Positions 24,901 to 35,847 of a stretch of DNA of 64,000 nucleotides are shown piece after piece. The notes beneath the pieces are model-generated. The model was not told the origin of the DNA, did no database searches, and saw nothing but the letters and a program-made list of their open reading frames with translations. Origin of the DNA: Rotaria socialis (lineage: Eukaryota; Rotifera; Eurotatoria; Philodinida; Philodinidae); assembly GCA_905331475.1 (NCBI GenBank), contig CAJNYU010003118.1, positions 1-64,000 on the forward strand, written 5' to 3'. Each line of letters begins with the position of its first letter. Within the stretch, counting starts at the first letter, position 1. The translations under genes were made by a program, and so were the position numbers.

Positions 24901-27900
24901 AGTATTCATTTTCAGAGCTTCTGCTAAACATTGGACTCCTTCATCACCGATGTAACTGTCTTTAAGGTTCAAACTAGTGAGTGTCTTTATCAAACAAGAT
25001 AAATATATGTAAAATGGATGATATTGACATAAATGTTACCGCAGCATGTTCTAATGCGTTAGTAATATCTGATTCCTTGTCATGACCATTTGCGATGCAT
25101 TCAATATCTCGTATGGCGATTGTCTGAATTCAATACATGGTAAGTATATACGAATTGTTGGCAATATAAGTAATATTACTGTGTTTTGTTGCAATACATT
25201 TGTTAGATATATTGCTCCTGCAATACCAATATTGTTTTCTATCAAATCCAGTGTGGTAAGCGTCTAGAGAAAGGTTTCAGATAAAGATGAAGTAATTATT
25301 TGTATAACTAATTATACCCTGTTATGTTCTAATGCATTAGCTAAATATTGTGCTCCTGTAGAATCGATTCTATTATTTTGAAGATTCAACGTGGTGAGTG
25401 TCTAGATTCAGTGCTATTGATGATCATTAAATGAGTAAATAGATTTCAATCGTTTAACTGTATTTTTTTGTAACGCATTAGCTAAAAATATTGCACCAGT
25501 TTTACCGATTTTGTTACTTTGAAGATCCAAACTAACAAGTGTCTGAAGAAAAACAAACCGTATATATACGATTTAGAAAGATTTATGAATTTAATTAAAC
25601 TTTATTCTGTTGTAATGCATCAGCTAAATGATGTGCTCCTTCGTCACTAATCCTATTAAAACTCAAGTTTAATGTAGCAAGCGTCTGTATTAAATAGTAT
25701 GAATATATACGAAAATTGTTAAATAGAAATTAAGTGTTACTTTATTATGTAGTAATGCATTAGCGAAATACTGAGCACCTGTATCACCAATTGAGTTGTT
25801 TTGAAGATTGAGTATAACAATTGTCTATGTTTCAATATCAACAATTCAAATTATAGGAATGAAAATAAAACGAATCTTACCGTATTCTCTAATAATGCAT
25901 TTGTTAAATGTTGTGCTCCTTCATCATCGATACGATTTTCTTGACAATTCAACATGGTGAGTGTCTGCAATTAATTATTTCGGTATACATTATACAGATG
26001 AAATCGGAAAAATCTAATTTTACTGTATTCTTGCTAAATGCGCCAGCTAAATGTTGTACACATTTAGCATCAATATTATTTCTTTCAAGATGGAGCGTGA
26101 TAATGGTCTGCATTAAATAATGATGAAGCAAGTGAGATGGATGAATCTTTAGTTGATTGTACTTTGTTATGTTTCAATACATTTGCTAGATATTCTGCTT
26201 CTCTATTAGCGATTTTTAAATACCGGAGATTCAATGTAGTTAATGGCTATTTAGAAAAATAGAGAAAGATAACTTATTAAACAAATTCGAATAGCATAAA
26301 TCTTACTAAATTTCGTATTGACACATCAGATATCTGTTTCCTCCATGTGTAATCCATCGGATTGCTGTTGACATTTAATGTCGTAAGCGTCTATATGTTG
26401 CGTTATACGGATAAGATAGATGACGAGCATGGATTTGTCTTACTTTATTCTGTTGTAGTACAATTGCTAGATAGACTGCTCCTATAGTCTCGATTTTATT
26501 TTCTTGAAGATACAATGTGACAAGCGTCTACATGATATGAGCACATGTAAATAGAATAATAACCTAAGAAGTTAATTCACTGAATTTTGTTGTAATGCAT
26601 TGGCTAGATGTACTGCTCCTAAATCACCTATTTTGTTGCTTTTAAGATTCAGCGTGAGAATTGTCTATATTATATAATACAATCTATTCGAATCAATATA
26701 ATCAAAAGGCATTTTTACTGTGTTTTGTTGCAATGCATTCGCTAGATGTTCAGCTCCAGCATCGCTGATGCCATTTTCCCCTAAATCTAACATAGTAACT
26801 GTCTAACAGTGAGAGATAAAGAGGTGACTGGAATACATGCGAAGAAACTTAAACATACTCTATTGTGTTGTAACCCATTAGTGAGATGCATAGCACCATC
26901 GTCACCTATTTGATTGTTGTGAAGATCTAACGTCGTAATCATCTTTATTAAATAATACATAGATAAAGGAAATAAAAAACTATACTGGTAGCCTCACTAT
27001 ATTAAGATGCAATGCATCAGCTAGATGACGTGTTCCAGCAGCACCAATGGTGTTGTCGCTAAGGTCCAATATGGTGAGTGACTGTATCGTGCAATACAAA
27101 TGCGTAGAAACTCTATTAACAGAAATATAATCTTACTGTATTCAATGTCAAGTTTTTGGCTAAGTATTCTACTCCTGCGTCGCCAATTTTGGTGTGTTGA
27201 AGATTCAAAATGGACAATGACTGTATTGAATAAAATAAACACATCTGAGATAAATGAGTTCAAAACTAATCTTACAGTATTATGTTGTAACGCTTGAGCT
27301 AGATAACTGACTCCTCTATCGCTGATGTCATTATGACTTAGATTGAGTGAAGTAACTGTCTGTATGAAATAACATAGATGTGCATGAGATGTACTCATAG
27401 CAATCTGTTCTAACCGTATTGTGTTGTAACATATCAGCTATATGTTGCGATCCTTTATCATCAATTTTATTTCTTTGAAGATCTAATACGGTGATTGTCT
27501 ACAACAAACGATGTAGACGTCTGCAAGATACATCGAGAAGGAAGAAATTGTACCGAATTAAGCTGCAATGCATCAGCTAGAGATTCCATCATGCCATGCT
27601 TGAATTTTCTTCCTTGAAAATTCAACATGCTATGAGTCTACACAAAATAAGAAAACAAAATATGTAATGAATGAGCGGATAGGTCATCCTACCTTGCTGC
27701 GATCTAATGCATTAGCTACAAACTCCATTCCTTCCTGGTCGATGTAATTATGATCGACGCACAGAGTGATAAGTGTCTAGTTAAAACAGCATAAATATCT
27801 ATGAAATAGATCAACACAAAGTTCAAAAAAATACTCTGTTCTTTTGCAGTGCATCCACTAAATATGTTGCACCCACAATGCTAACTCGGTTGTTTGCAAG

Positions 27901-30900
27901 ATTTAACACTATGAGTGTCTACAATGAATGGTTTAGATGTAAATAAGATCTATTGATAGACAAATAGATGTACTGTGTTATGTTTTAATGCATTAGCTAT
28001 CTCGTGTGTTCCTATATCACTTATATCATTCCATCGAAGGTTCAACGTAGTCAGCGTCTGCAATAAATCATTTATATGCAAAACATATAGATCAATGAAA
28101 AATAATCTGACATTATTTTTTTGCAATGCATTAGCTAAATGTTGTATTCCTTCATTACCAATTTTGTTATGCTCAAGACTGAGTGTAGTGAGTGTCTGCA
28201 TTGAATGATACGAATGAAAATAAGATGAATGAATAGATAGTTGATCTTACTGTATTTTTCAATAGTGCTGCAGCCAAATGTTGTACTCCTTCATCACCGA
28301 TTCTGTTGTATTGAAGAATCAACGTCGATATTGTCTATTTAAGATATAACAAAGGACTGAACTTCAGAGCACATCTAATTACTTCTGGTCTCTTTTCAAC
28401 GAAAAAAAGTTGACGTGGCAAGCGAAATACTTCAAATTTTTATTCAACAGTAATAAAAAAACAGAATCTTACTGTATTGCATTGTAATACAGATGCCAAA
28501 TATTTTGCTCCGGTTTCATCAATATCGCTGCATGATATATTTATTGTTGTAAGTATCTACATAGTATCATAGGAATGCATATGATATAGATACATATTTA
28601 ACAATTTCTACTCTATTCTGTAAAAATGCGTTTGCTAAATGTTGTACACCTGCACTGGCAATTTTGTTGCCTATAAGATTGAGTGTAAGAATTGTCTGCA
28701 TTAAATGTCGCAATATATATATATATAACGTCGATATAGAGGTAAAATGTTTTACTGTATTGTACTGTAATGCAACAGCTAATTCTTCTATTCCTGTATC
28801 ACTAATATTGTTCCATGCGAGATCTAGATTTTCGATTCTCTATCGAATACAATACAAATCGATATATGATATTAATAGATATAAAACTAATTTTACTTTA
28901 TTTTGCTGTATAACATGTAATAAATGTTTAACTCCTGTGTTATCAATATTCTTCCATCGAAGATTCAATGTGGTAAGTGTCTGCAATAAATCATTTACTC
29001 GTATAAAATGCAATGCAATAGGAAACTGAACCACACAGTGTCCTGTGTTATTGCATCCAATACGCGTTGTACTTCAGCATCGTTACTGACATTGTTTTGA
29101 AGAGTTAAGTTAGCAATTGCCTAGATTGAAGATAAAAGAGACATAGCAGATAGACAAAACACATATAATCGATCTTACTATGTTTCGTTTTAATGCATCT
29201 CCTAAATATTCTAACCATTTATCATTGATTTGATTGCATGTAACATCTAATGTAGTAAGTGTCTATGTCGGATGATAATAGCAGTTTTGAGATAAACGAA
29301 TAAAGAGTTATAATCTTACTGTATTATACATTAATACAGCAGCAAATTGTATCGCTCCCATAGTTTCGATCATATTATTTTTAAGATCCAACGTTACAAG
29401 TGTCTATATGATATGATGATATATGAATATAGATATATAACTAATTTACTGTATTATTAAGTAATGCATCAGCGAGATATTTTATTGCTCCATCCTGTAT
29501 ATTGTTGTGCTGTAGATTCAACATGTTAAGTGTCTAAATTGAATGTTGGTGAAGATGCAATCGACACAGATACATCAATGACTAAACTTACTGTATTTTG
29601 TTTGATTGCAATAGCTAGATATGATACTCCGCTGTTACAGATTTTATTGGATGCAAGATTCAGCGTTCGCAGTGTCTAAATTAAATAGCATACATGTATA
29701 TGTGCATATTATATATGAACAAAAATCTGATCTAACAGTATTTAGTTTTAAAGCATTTGCTAAATGCTGTGCTCCTGCATCACCAATACGGTTCGATGCA
29801 ATATCCAGTTCCTGAAGTGTCTATATAAAAATATTTAGCTATATATAAGTATGATAAATTATTAGCTAATTTTACTGTGTTGCATTGTAACACTGTAGCC
29901 AAATGTTTTACTCCAGCTTTACCAATATCATTTTTTGCCAGGCACAGTGTTTTAAGTGTCTATAAATAAATAATAACATCACTGGAGGTTTATCAAAAGA
30001 ACTTTTGAAAATCAGATTTAGATTATTGAAGAAGGTTAAACAAAAATAGTATTTATAGCATAAATGGAACCGGTCCGGTCCGGGCGGAGATGTCAGACCG
30101 GCCGGTCTGCGCAATTTTTTAGTCATATTTCTATAGAGCATCAAATATTTGGTCTGTAGATGGCGTAAACAAGGAGAGTTAAGGTTTTCATGTGGATAAT
30201 ATAAAATTATAATCTTAAATTGTAAATGATATTATACAAAATTTGTGTTATTTTAATTCTATAAGACTATGCAGCAGTTGCATAGTCTTATAGAGTATGT
30301 GAAAGGTGATACTCTAATATTTGAAGTATGAGTTATACTTTCAAAACTACATTTATACTGTTTTCAACAATTCAAACTCAAAGGGGAAAAATCGTATTTC
30401 TGTATTTTCATATTTCTATCTATTTCGAAAGTATTTGTAAGTGTTTTTACGAATTGCTATGTATTTCCAATTTATTTTTACATATTACTGTATTTCTGAA
30501 ATACATACAAATACGTAGAAATACTGAAATTTGGTCAAACTACATGAAAAGACCCGCCGGTTTTTTGCCAGTTTTAGCATTATTATAGACCGGCCGGTAA
30601 CTGGCCGGTCCGGTCCGGGCAGAAAAAGCTCGACCGGTTCCATTTATGATTTATAGTATTTTAAATAACAGCAAGTCTTTGATCTTTTAGAAAAATATTG
30701 ATTGAATCCTATTTTGCATCGACCAATCCAGCCAAATAATTACTAGCGACAATAAGTAATGTTCTTCTAATCTCTCGTTCTCCTGGTAAATAAGTCGAGA
30801 ACTAAGAGATAATCGAAATATGTCTGAATAATCATGATTTTATAATTCAAACGACTTGCATAAATACTTGTTTTAGTTCTGACAGCAACGATTGTAGTTT

Positions 30901-33279
30901 ATATATGAGAGCTAAAAGAGTTGAGAACTAATCTTACTTTATTGAGCATCAGTGCATTAGCTAAATGATTCATTTGGTCGTCATTGATGTAACTCTGCTC
31001 GATACTCAGTGCGGTCAGTGTCTGTGATGAATAACACAAATATATCGGGTAGACTAATAGAAAACCAATCTGACCGTATTATTTTGTATTGTATTGGCTA
31101 TAAGCTGTGTTGCTTTTGAGAAATAGACATAATGCAGATATAATGTTGTGAATTCCTATGCATTATGTCATACGACTTTATACCAATGTAAAAGAAAAAA
31201 TTAATCTTACATCTTCTTTATTTAATATTTCAACAAGATGTTCGAACTCTTGCTGATTAGGTATCTGGCATCTCGCATTCAATGATGTACGTGTCTGTAG
31301 TGAATGATAGTACTGGGAATGTTGTAAATCGTAACTTTTTTTTGTCTGGTGTTTGTAATGGATGAACAGTACGACAGCCCGGTACATAGGCTTCGTAACA
31401 AATTTTACAGGATTATTGTAACCGATGTTGTCATATGTGAACTCGTTACGGTACCCCTAATTTTTTGTTACAAGATCCCTGTTGTTTGCTTGCAAAAAAA
31501 ACTCTGCAACTGTTACGAACTTCTTGTAAATAATCGTTACGATCACCCCGCAAATTCCGGTACGCAAAATCCCTGTTTTTGTTTTTGTATATTCCTATTT
31601 CTGGCGTTACGAAAGCTCTGTTTTTCTGAAAAAACAAACTCTTCACGTGACTCGAGCTGCAAGGTTCTGATAGTAGTGACTCTGAAATTTATGAAAGATG
31701 AATTGATTTACTGTCGTGCGTTGTAATGCATCGGTTACAAGTTGTTCTCCTTCGTCGCCACAACTGTTGGATTTAATATCTAACTTAGTGAGTGTCTATG
31801 CAAAAGAATACAGACGCATAAATAGTTGAAGAGCAGAGTCCTAATTACTGTATTGTGTTTCAATACAATCGCTAAAGATATTGCCCCTGCAATTCCGATT
31901 TTATTTTGGCTAAGGTTTAATGTTTCAAGTGTCTGTGCAGAATGAGCATATGTCTATGAGATAGATGGGCATACAATTTTAATCTTACTTGATTATATTT
32001 TAAGACAGTCGCTATGTCGCGTGCTCCTGCAGTTTTAATTCTATTATATGATAGATCGAACGAAATGAGTGTCTACATCGGATGAAATATATAAATATGC
32101 AACAGTTCAGCCAGCAAACATCATTTACTGAATTGTGTTCTAATCCACGAACTAAATTTGCTATAGCTCTGTCATCCAGATTGTTCTTACAGAATATCAT
32201 GGTGGTGAGTGTCTACAATAGATATAGATGTAGATATAGAATTGTTGAATAATGTTGTAGACTTACTGTGTTATACCGTATAATATTTGCCCAATCAAAG
32301 CGTTCATAAGATAATCTACGCTGTCCAACATCCAATGTAGCGAATGCCTGTTCGAAGATAAGTTTTTATACAGTTCTATTTTAGAACTGATCCACATTAT
32401 TTTATTAGAGAATCTCTATACTGATTATTCTTCATTATAACCATATTATAGATTGAAATATAAGACGACGAAAAGAAGCACTTGTACAGTGCCAATATAG
32501 TACGAAACGAATAGAAAAATGTTACTTTTCGATTGCTCTCCTTAATAATCAATTTTATTTCTCTTGATGTCTCTCGTGATATTCTTTCTCGTATCGTTCT
32601 TATATAATATATCTAAACATTTGTCTTCTTCAATATTCAGTGTAAAAATTGTGATTAGCTACAAAACATAGCTACACTCTACAAAGTGTAGGTGTCTTGG
32701 CGAACGTTAAAGGATCCGCATTCGTGTTCGGAACTTTTTTAAGCTCTGTAAGATGAAAACTGTTTCGTATCTATGATACAAAACCATCCATAGTTCCGTA
32801 GAATATATACGAAACCATTTCCAATTCTACTGGCCCACAGACTGTTTCGTAAATCTTATACAAAATCCTTCATGAATTGGTAGAATGCAAAAGGTTCGTA
32901 TATATAGCTACGAAACCATCTATGATTCGATGAAATCAGAATAAGTTTCGTATTTTCTCTAAAGAATTGCCCATGGTTCGGTAGAATGAGAAATGGTTTC
33001 GTATGTTTTACGAAACCATCCATAGTTTTATAAAAAAAAGCATTTTGTTTTTGGATGTAGATAACTCTTATGATATAATGGAAATAAATGATAAATATGC
33101 GACGCTAAACGAAGAGAAAAATTTACCTGAAATGGTTGATAGCTGGTTATAATTGCATTCATACGTGTATTAATATTTTGCAGAGAACATAGTATAACCA
33201 ATGCATCAAGATGGTCGAGTATCCGATAAATAAGTTCCACAGGTAATGTGTCAAGTTTTAGGCTGATTTTTTCAGGCAT
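21977..33279 (-). CDS. F-box protein with about 65 LRR (RNI-type) exons
   Basis: Exon 1 (33279-33127, 51 codons) starts with ATG and encodes an F-box: LDTLPVELIYRILDHLD, then CSLQNINTRMNAI. About 65 further exons follow down to 22078-21977, which ends in TGA. Almost all are 81-84 nt in phase 0, each encoding one 27-28-residue LRR of the form LTTLNLxxNxIxDxGxxxLAxALxxNT, and are separated by ~60-bp introns with GTAAG-type donors and (T/C)AG acceptors. Examples checked: 32347-32267, 28056-27973 and 22217-22134. The predicted protein is about 1,850-1,900 residues. The family forms a ribonuclease-inhibitor-like solenoid; the F-box suggests SCF-type substrate recruitment, which is inference. The exons I translated are open. 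Several (24360-24570) are strongly degenerate LRRs. Two introns are enlarged (29959-30940, with a hAT insertion, and 31294-31700), and intron 1 carries a repeat. Confidence 0.8.
30051..30656. mobile_element. hAT-type MITE in an LRR-gene intron
   Basis: The element is 30059-30648 (590 bp), with 17-bp perfect inverted ends CATAAATGGAACCGGTC and an exact 8-bp target duplication ATTTATAG (30051-30058 and 30649-30656). Both ends are rich in CCGGTCCGG words, unlike the AT-rich middle. A 14-bp-arm hairpin (CTATAAGACTATGC and its inverse) lies near 30260-30295. No transposase. Confidence 0.9.
31330..31690. other. Inserted sequence in an LRR-gene intron
   Basis: About 360 bp of more complex sequence interrupting the regular 150-bp exon-intron rhythm. 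The words GTTACGA, CGTTACG and TCGTAAC recur in both orientations. It is probably a repeat or transposon remnant; ends not resolved. Confidence 0.35.
32760..33030. repeat. Degenerate ~55-bp tandem repeat in intron 1
   Basis: Several imperfect units of the type TACGAAACCATCCATAGTT followed by GTAGAAT, on both strands. It lies in the unusually long first intron (32348-33126) of the F-box/LRR gene. A similar word style occurs at 1-290. Confidence 0.55.
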
Positions 33280-34799
33280 TAACGAAAACTATATTTCAGG
33301 TTTACTTTGTGCTTTAATATTGTTTTAATAAAAGTATATATGTTTTAGTCGTATTTTTTATATGAGTAATCGTATGTTTATCATGTGCAATAAATTTCTC
33401 ATATTTACAAAAGGAACGTTAGATACTCATCATAAAACAAAACAGAGATAAAGAGTTTTATAATGATTGTGGCAGTTTTTCTTTGAGGATGAGTAATCTT
33501 TAGATCAATTCCAAGCTAATTGCGACGATTGTTTCGTTCTTGCTTAAGGAAATCGTCAGGTAAATTTGGAATATCTGCAAGGATAACTGTATGAAAATAA
33601 TGTTTTTTTTATGTTCATTGGCATGAGAGTGTGGATGTGGGTGTGACTGTGGCTGTGGTTTTACATGAACAGACAAGATACCCACACGCTCAGGATATCT
33701 ATTTTCGACTCCTCAAGAACTTTTAGATCCCTCGTCACTCATCGGAGTTTCGAGTACTCGAGAAAAAGAAACCTACCGGGAGAGTGATATAGAACGCTCA
33801 GGTAGGAAAAAACCTTGGAAAACGATAGTTTCAAGTGATAAACTTAACATTTCTGTTATGAAACTTATTTAAAAAGATTTAAAGATACCTAGTTTATTCA
33901 GTTAAATAAGAAGAGTGATGTTTGCTGAACACATAATTTTCTTAAATTCATAGCGTTTTAAAATTCGTTTCATTTTAAACCATCAAAAAGGACCTACAAG
34001 ATTAGGATGTAAAATACTCTTATCCAACAAATTTAGAACGAATATTGCGTTATGAACCTCCAATAAAATATATACATATTAATGTTGCGTTGTATCGCGA
34101 ATTTTAATTATTTGTTAAATAAGATACTTATAGGACATGTAAAACTTGAATAAAAACTGATTTGTTAGTTAGGCGCATCTCAGATACATATCTTTCCCAT
34201 TTAAACCTTTTTGTAATTTTCGAAAATTTTTAGATGTCCAACGACTATTCAACATCAGTACTCATGTTCTAATCTTCTCCTCGGCATTTAATCGATAAGT
34301 TTCGGCGACGCGAAAATGAGACATCTATATATAAAAATTCTTTTTGATTTTCATCCTATTGGAGAAAGGTATTCGACTAGTCGAAACCCCCATGTATTGC
34401 TAACCCATCGCGGAGCCTTCGATCCATCGGAAAAGGGGAATCCGAGTAGTACATTTTAAATTTCGATGGGAACGGAAATCTCCAATCGAGTGGTCGAAAT
34501 ATCCATCGAATGACCTCTTGGGTACTTCTTTATTTCATATGAGCGGTGTACTAATAAACGCTTAGTAGCACTTAAGTGACTTTTATGAATTTAAAATAGA
34601 AAAATAAAGGATACTGAGGCGAGCTCATACTTAATATTTATTTTTCTATTGTTTCGCTAAACGAATTCAGCAGTCATTATCTCATTATTTTTACCAATAG
34701 TCAACATTCTATCTGTATAATCTATGTTAATACAGGCGGCTGAAACATTGCACGAATACAGTTATTCGAATTTCTATGGCTCACGATCGTCGTCGTGAG
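33280..34799. other. Intergenic region upstream of the F-box/LRR gene
   Basis: The first bases should hold the promoter of the minus-strand gene, but no element is recognisable. A telomere-like G-rich/C-rich hairpin lies at 33627-33693. The rest is AT-rich without a gene. Confidence 0.5.
33627..33693. repeat. Telomere-like G-rich hairpin
   Basis: GAGTGTGGATGTGGGTGTG on the left pairs imperfectly with TACCCACACGCTC on the right. It has the same type of sequence as the element at 10658-10703. Confidence 0.55.
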
Positions 34800-35525
34800 C
34801 AGGGTGGCCAGATCAAAAATTGAAAAATCAGAAACTAATCAGAAAATGGCAGTTTTTGGCAAATTAGTAGATCTTCCGCTAAATTACTGGCATCCAAAAT
34901 TCTGTTGCATTTCGGTTCACTGACTGGAACTTTAGTTTCAAAGATATTTAAATAAAACGAAAGAAACAATAGTGAATATATCGTTTAGCTAATACGCAAA
35001 CGTCAATAAAAGATACTTAATGTTGACCTTCTTTTTAAATTTAAAACTCGTTCACAAAAACGAGCAGAACTAAATCACATACATTCTGCGTAGATTAAGA
35101 AATCCAACGAGAAAAAAAACGTTAAATTCCATCATCTCGGTATTGTTATGCATATTTCATATCTTTTGGAATTTGCTCTAGGAACTTTGTTTAAAATAAC
35201 GTATGCTAATAAAAACCTTCTCAAGAATTATTATCAATCACGTTTGACGATAATCGGACTATAAATGCTTCATACAACCGAAAATCAATTCTACTCCAGA
35301 ATTTGAATGCGGCATATAAAAGATGATTAATACAGAAAATTGATGAAACACTATTGATTTATTATAGTAATGGGCTATAATCGTACCTAATTTCAGTGGC
35401 AAAGCAACGATCTGAAAATATTCCAAATTCAGAAAAAATCAGAAGATCAGAAAAAAATCAGAAACATGTTCAAAATTCAGAAATTTCCCCTAGTTTTTAG
35501 AAGATCTGGCCACCCTGGTCACGAG
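34792..35525. mobile_element. hAT MITE, copy A
   Basis: The element is 34800-35517 (718 bp), with perfect 15-bp inverted ends CAGGGTGGCCAGATC. The flanking 8-mers GTCGTGAG and GTCACGAG match at 6 of 8, a decayed target duplication. ATCAGAAA words are repeated near both ends. It is nearly identical in reverse complement to copy B at 49211-49921. No coding capacity. Confidence 0.85.
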
Positions 35526-35847
35526 TGACTTCGACCAAAAAATTGGTCGTCTAAAATAAAAATCACGCTTTCAAAATATTTTCTTTTCTAAAAAAAATGT
35601 GACTTACTATTTTATTATATGTATTCGATGAAATGCTTTTTTTAATGTCTTTCAATTCTGTTACAATATTAAATAGTCATAAAGTGCTTATTGAAAGAGA
35701 GTAAAGAAAAAAAAAATTATTTTCATGGCAGTAGTAGAGAACAGGCATCTGATGGTGCATGAGTCATTGTTTTGAGTTTGAGAATGTTGTCACTGAATGT
35801 AGGAAAATTCTAAGTTGTAATTTTACAATTAATCAATCATTCATCCT

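Noticed and set aside
25082..29034. Many plus-strand open stretches of 60-120 codons
   Set aside because: They are antisense shadows of the minus-strand LRR exons.
22000..32400. Regular ~150-bp periodicity resembling a satellite or a CRISPR-like array
   Set aside because: Units differ in sequence and each holds an open 28-residue LRR exon with splice signals; they are exons of one minus-strand gene.
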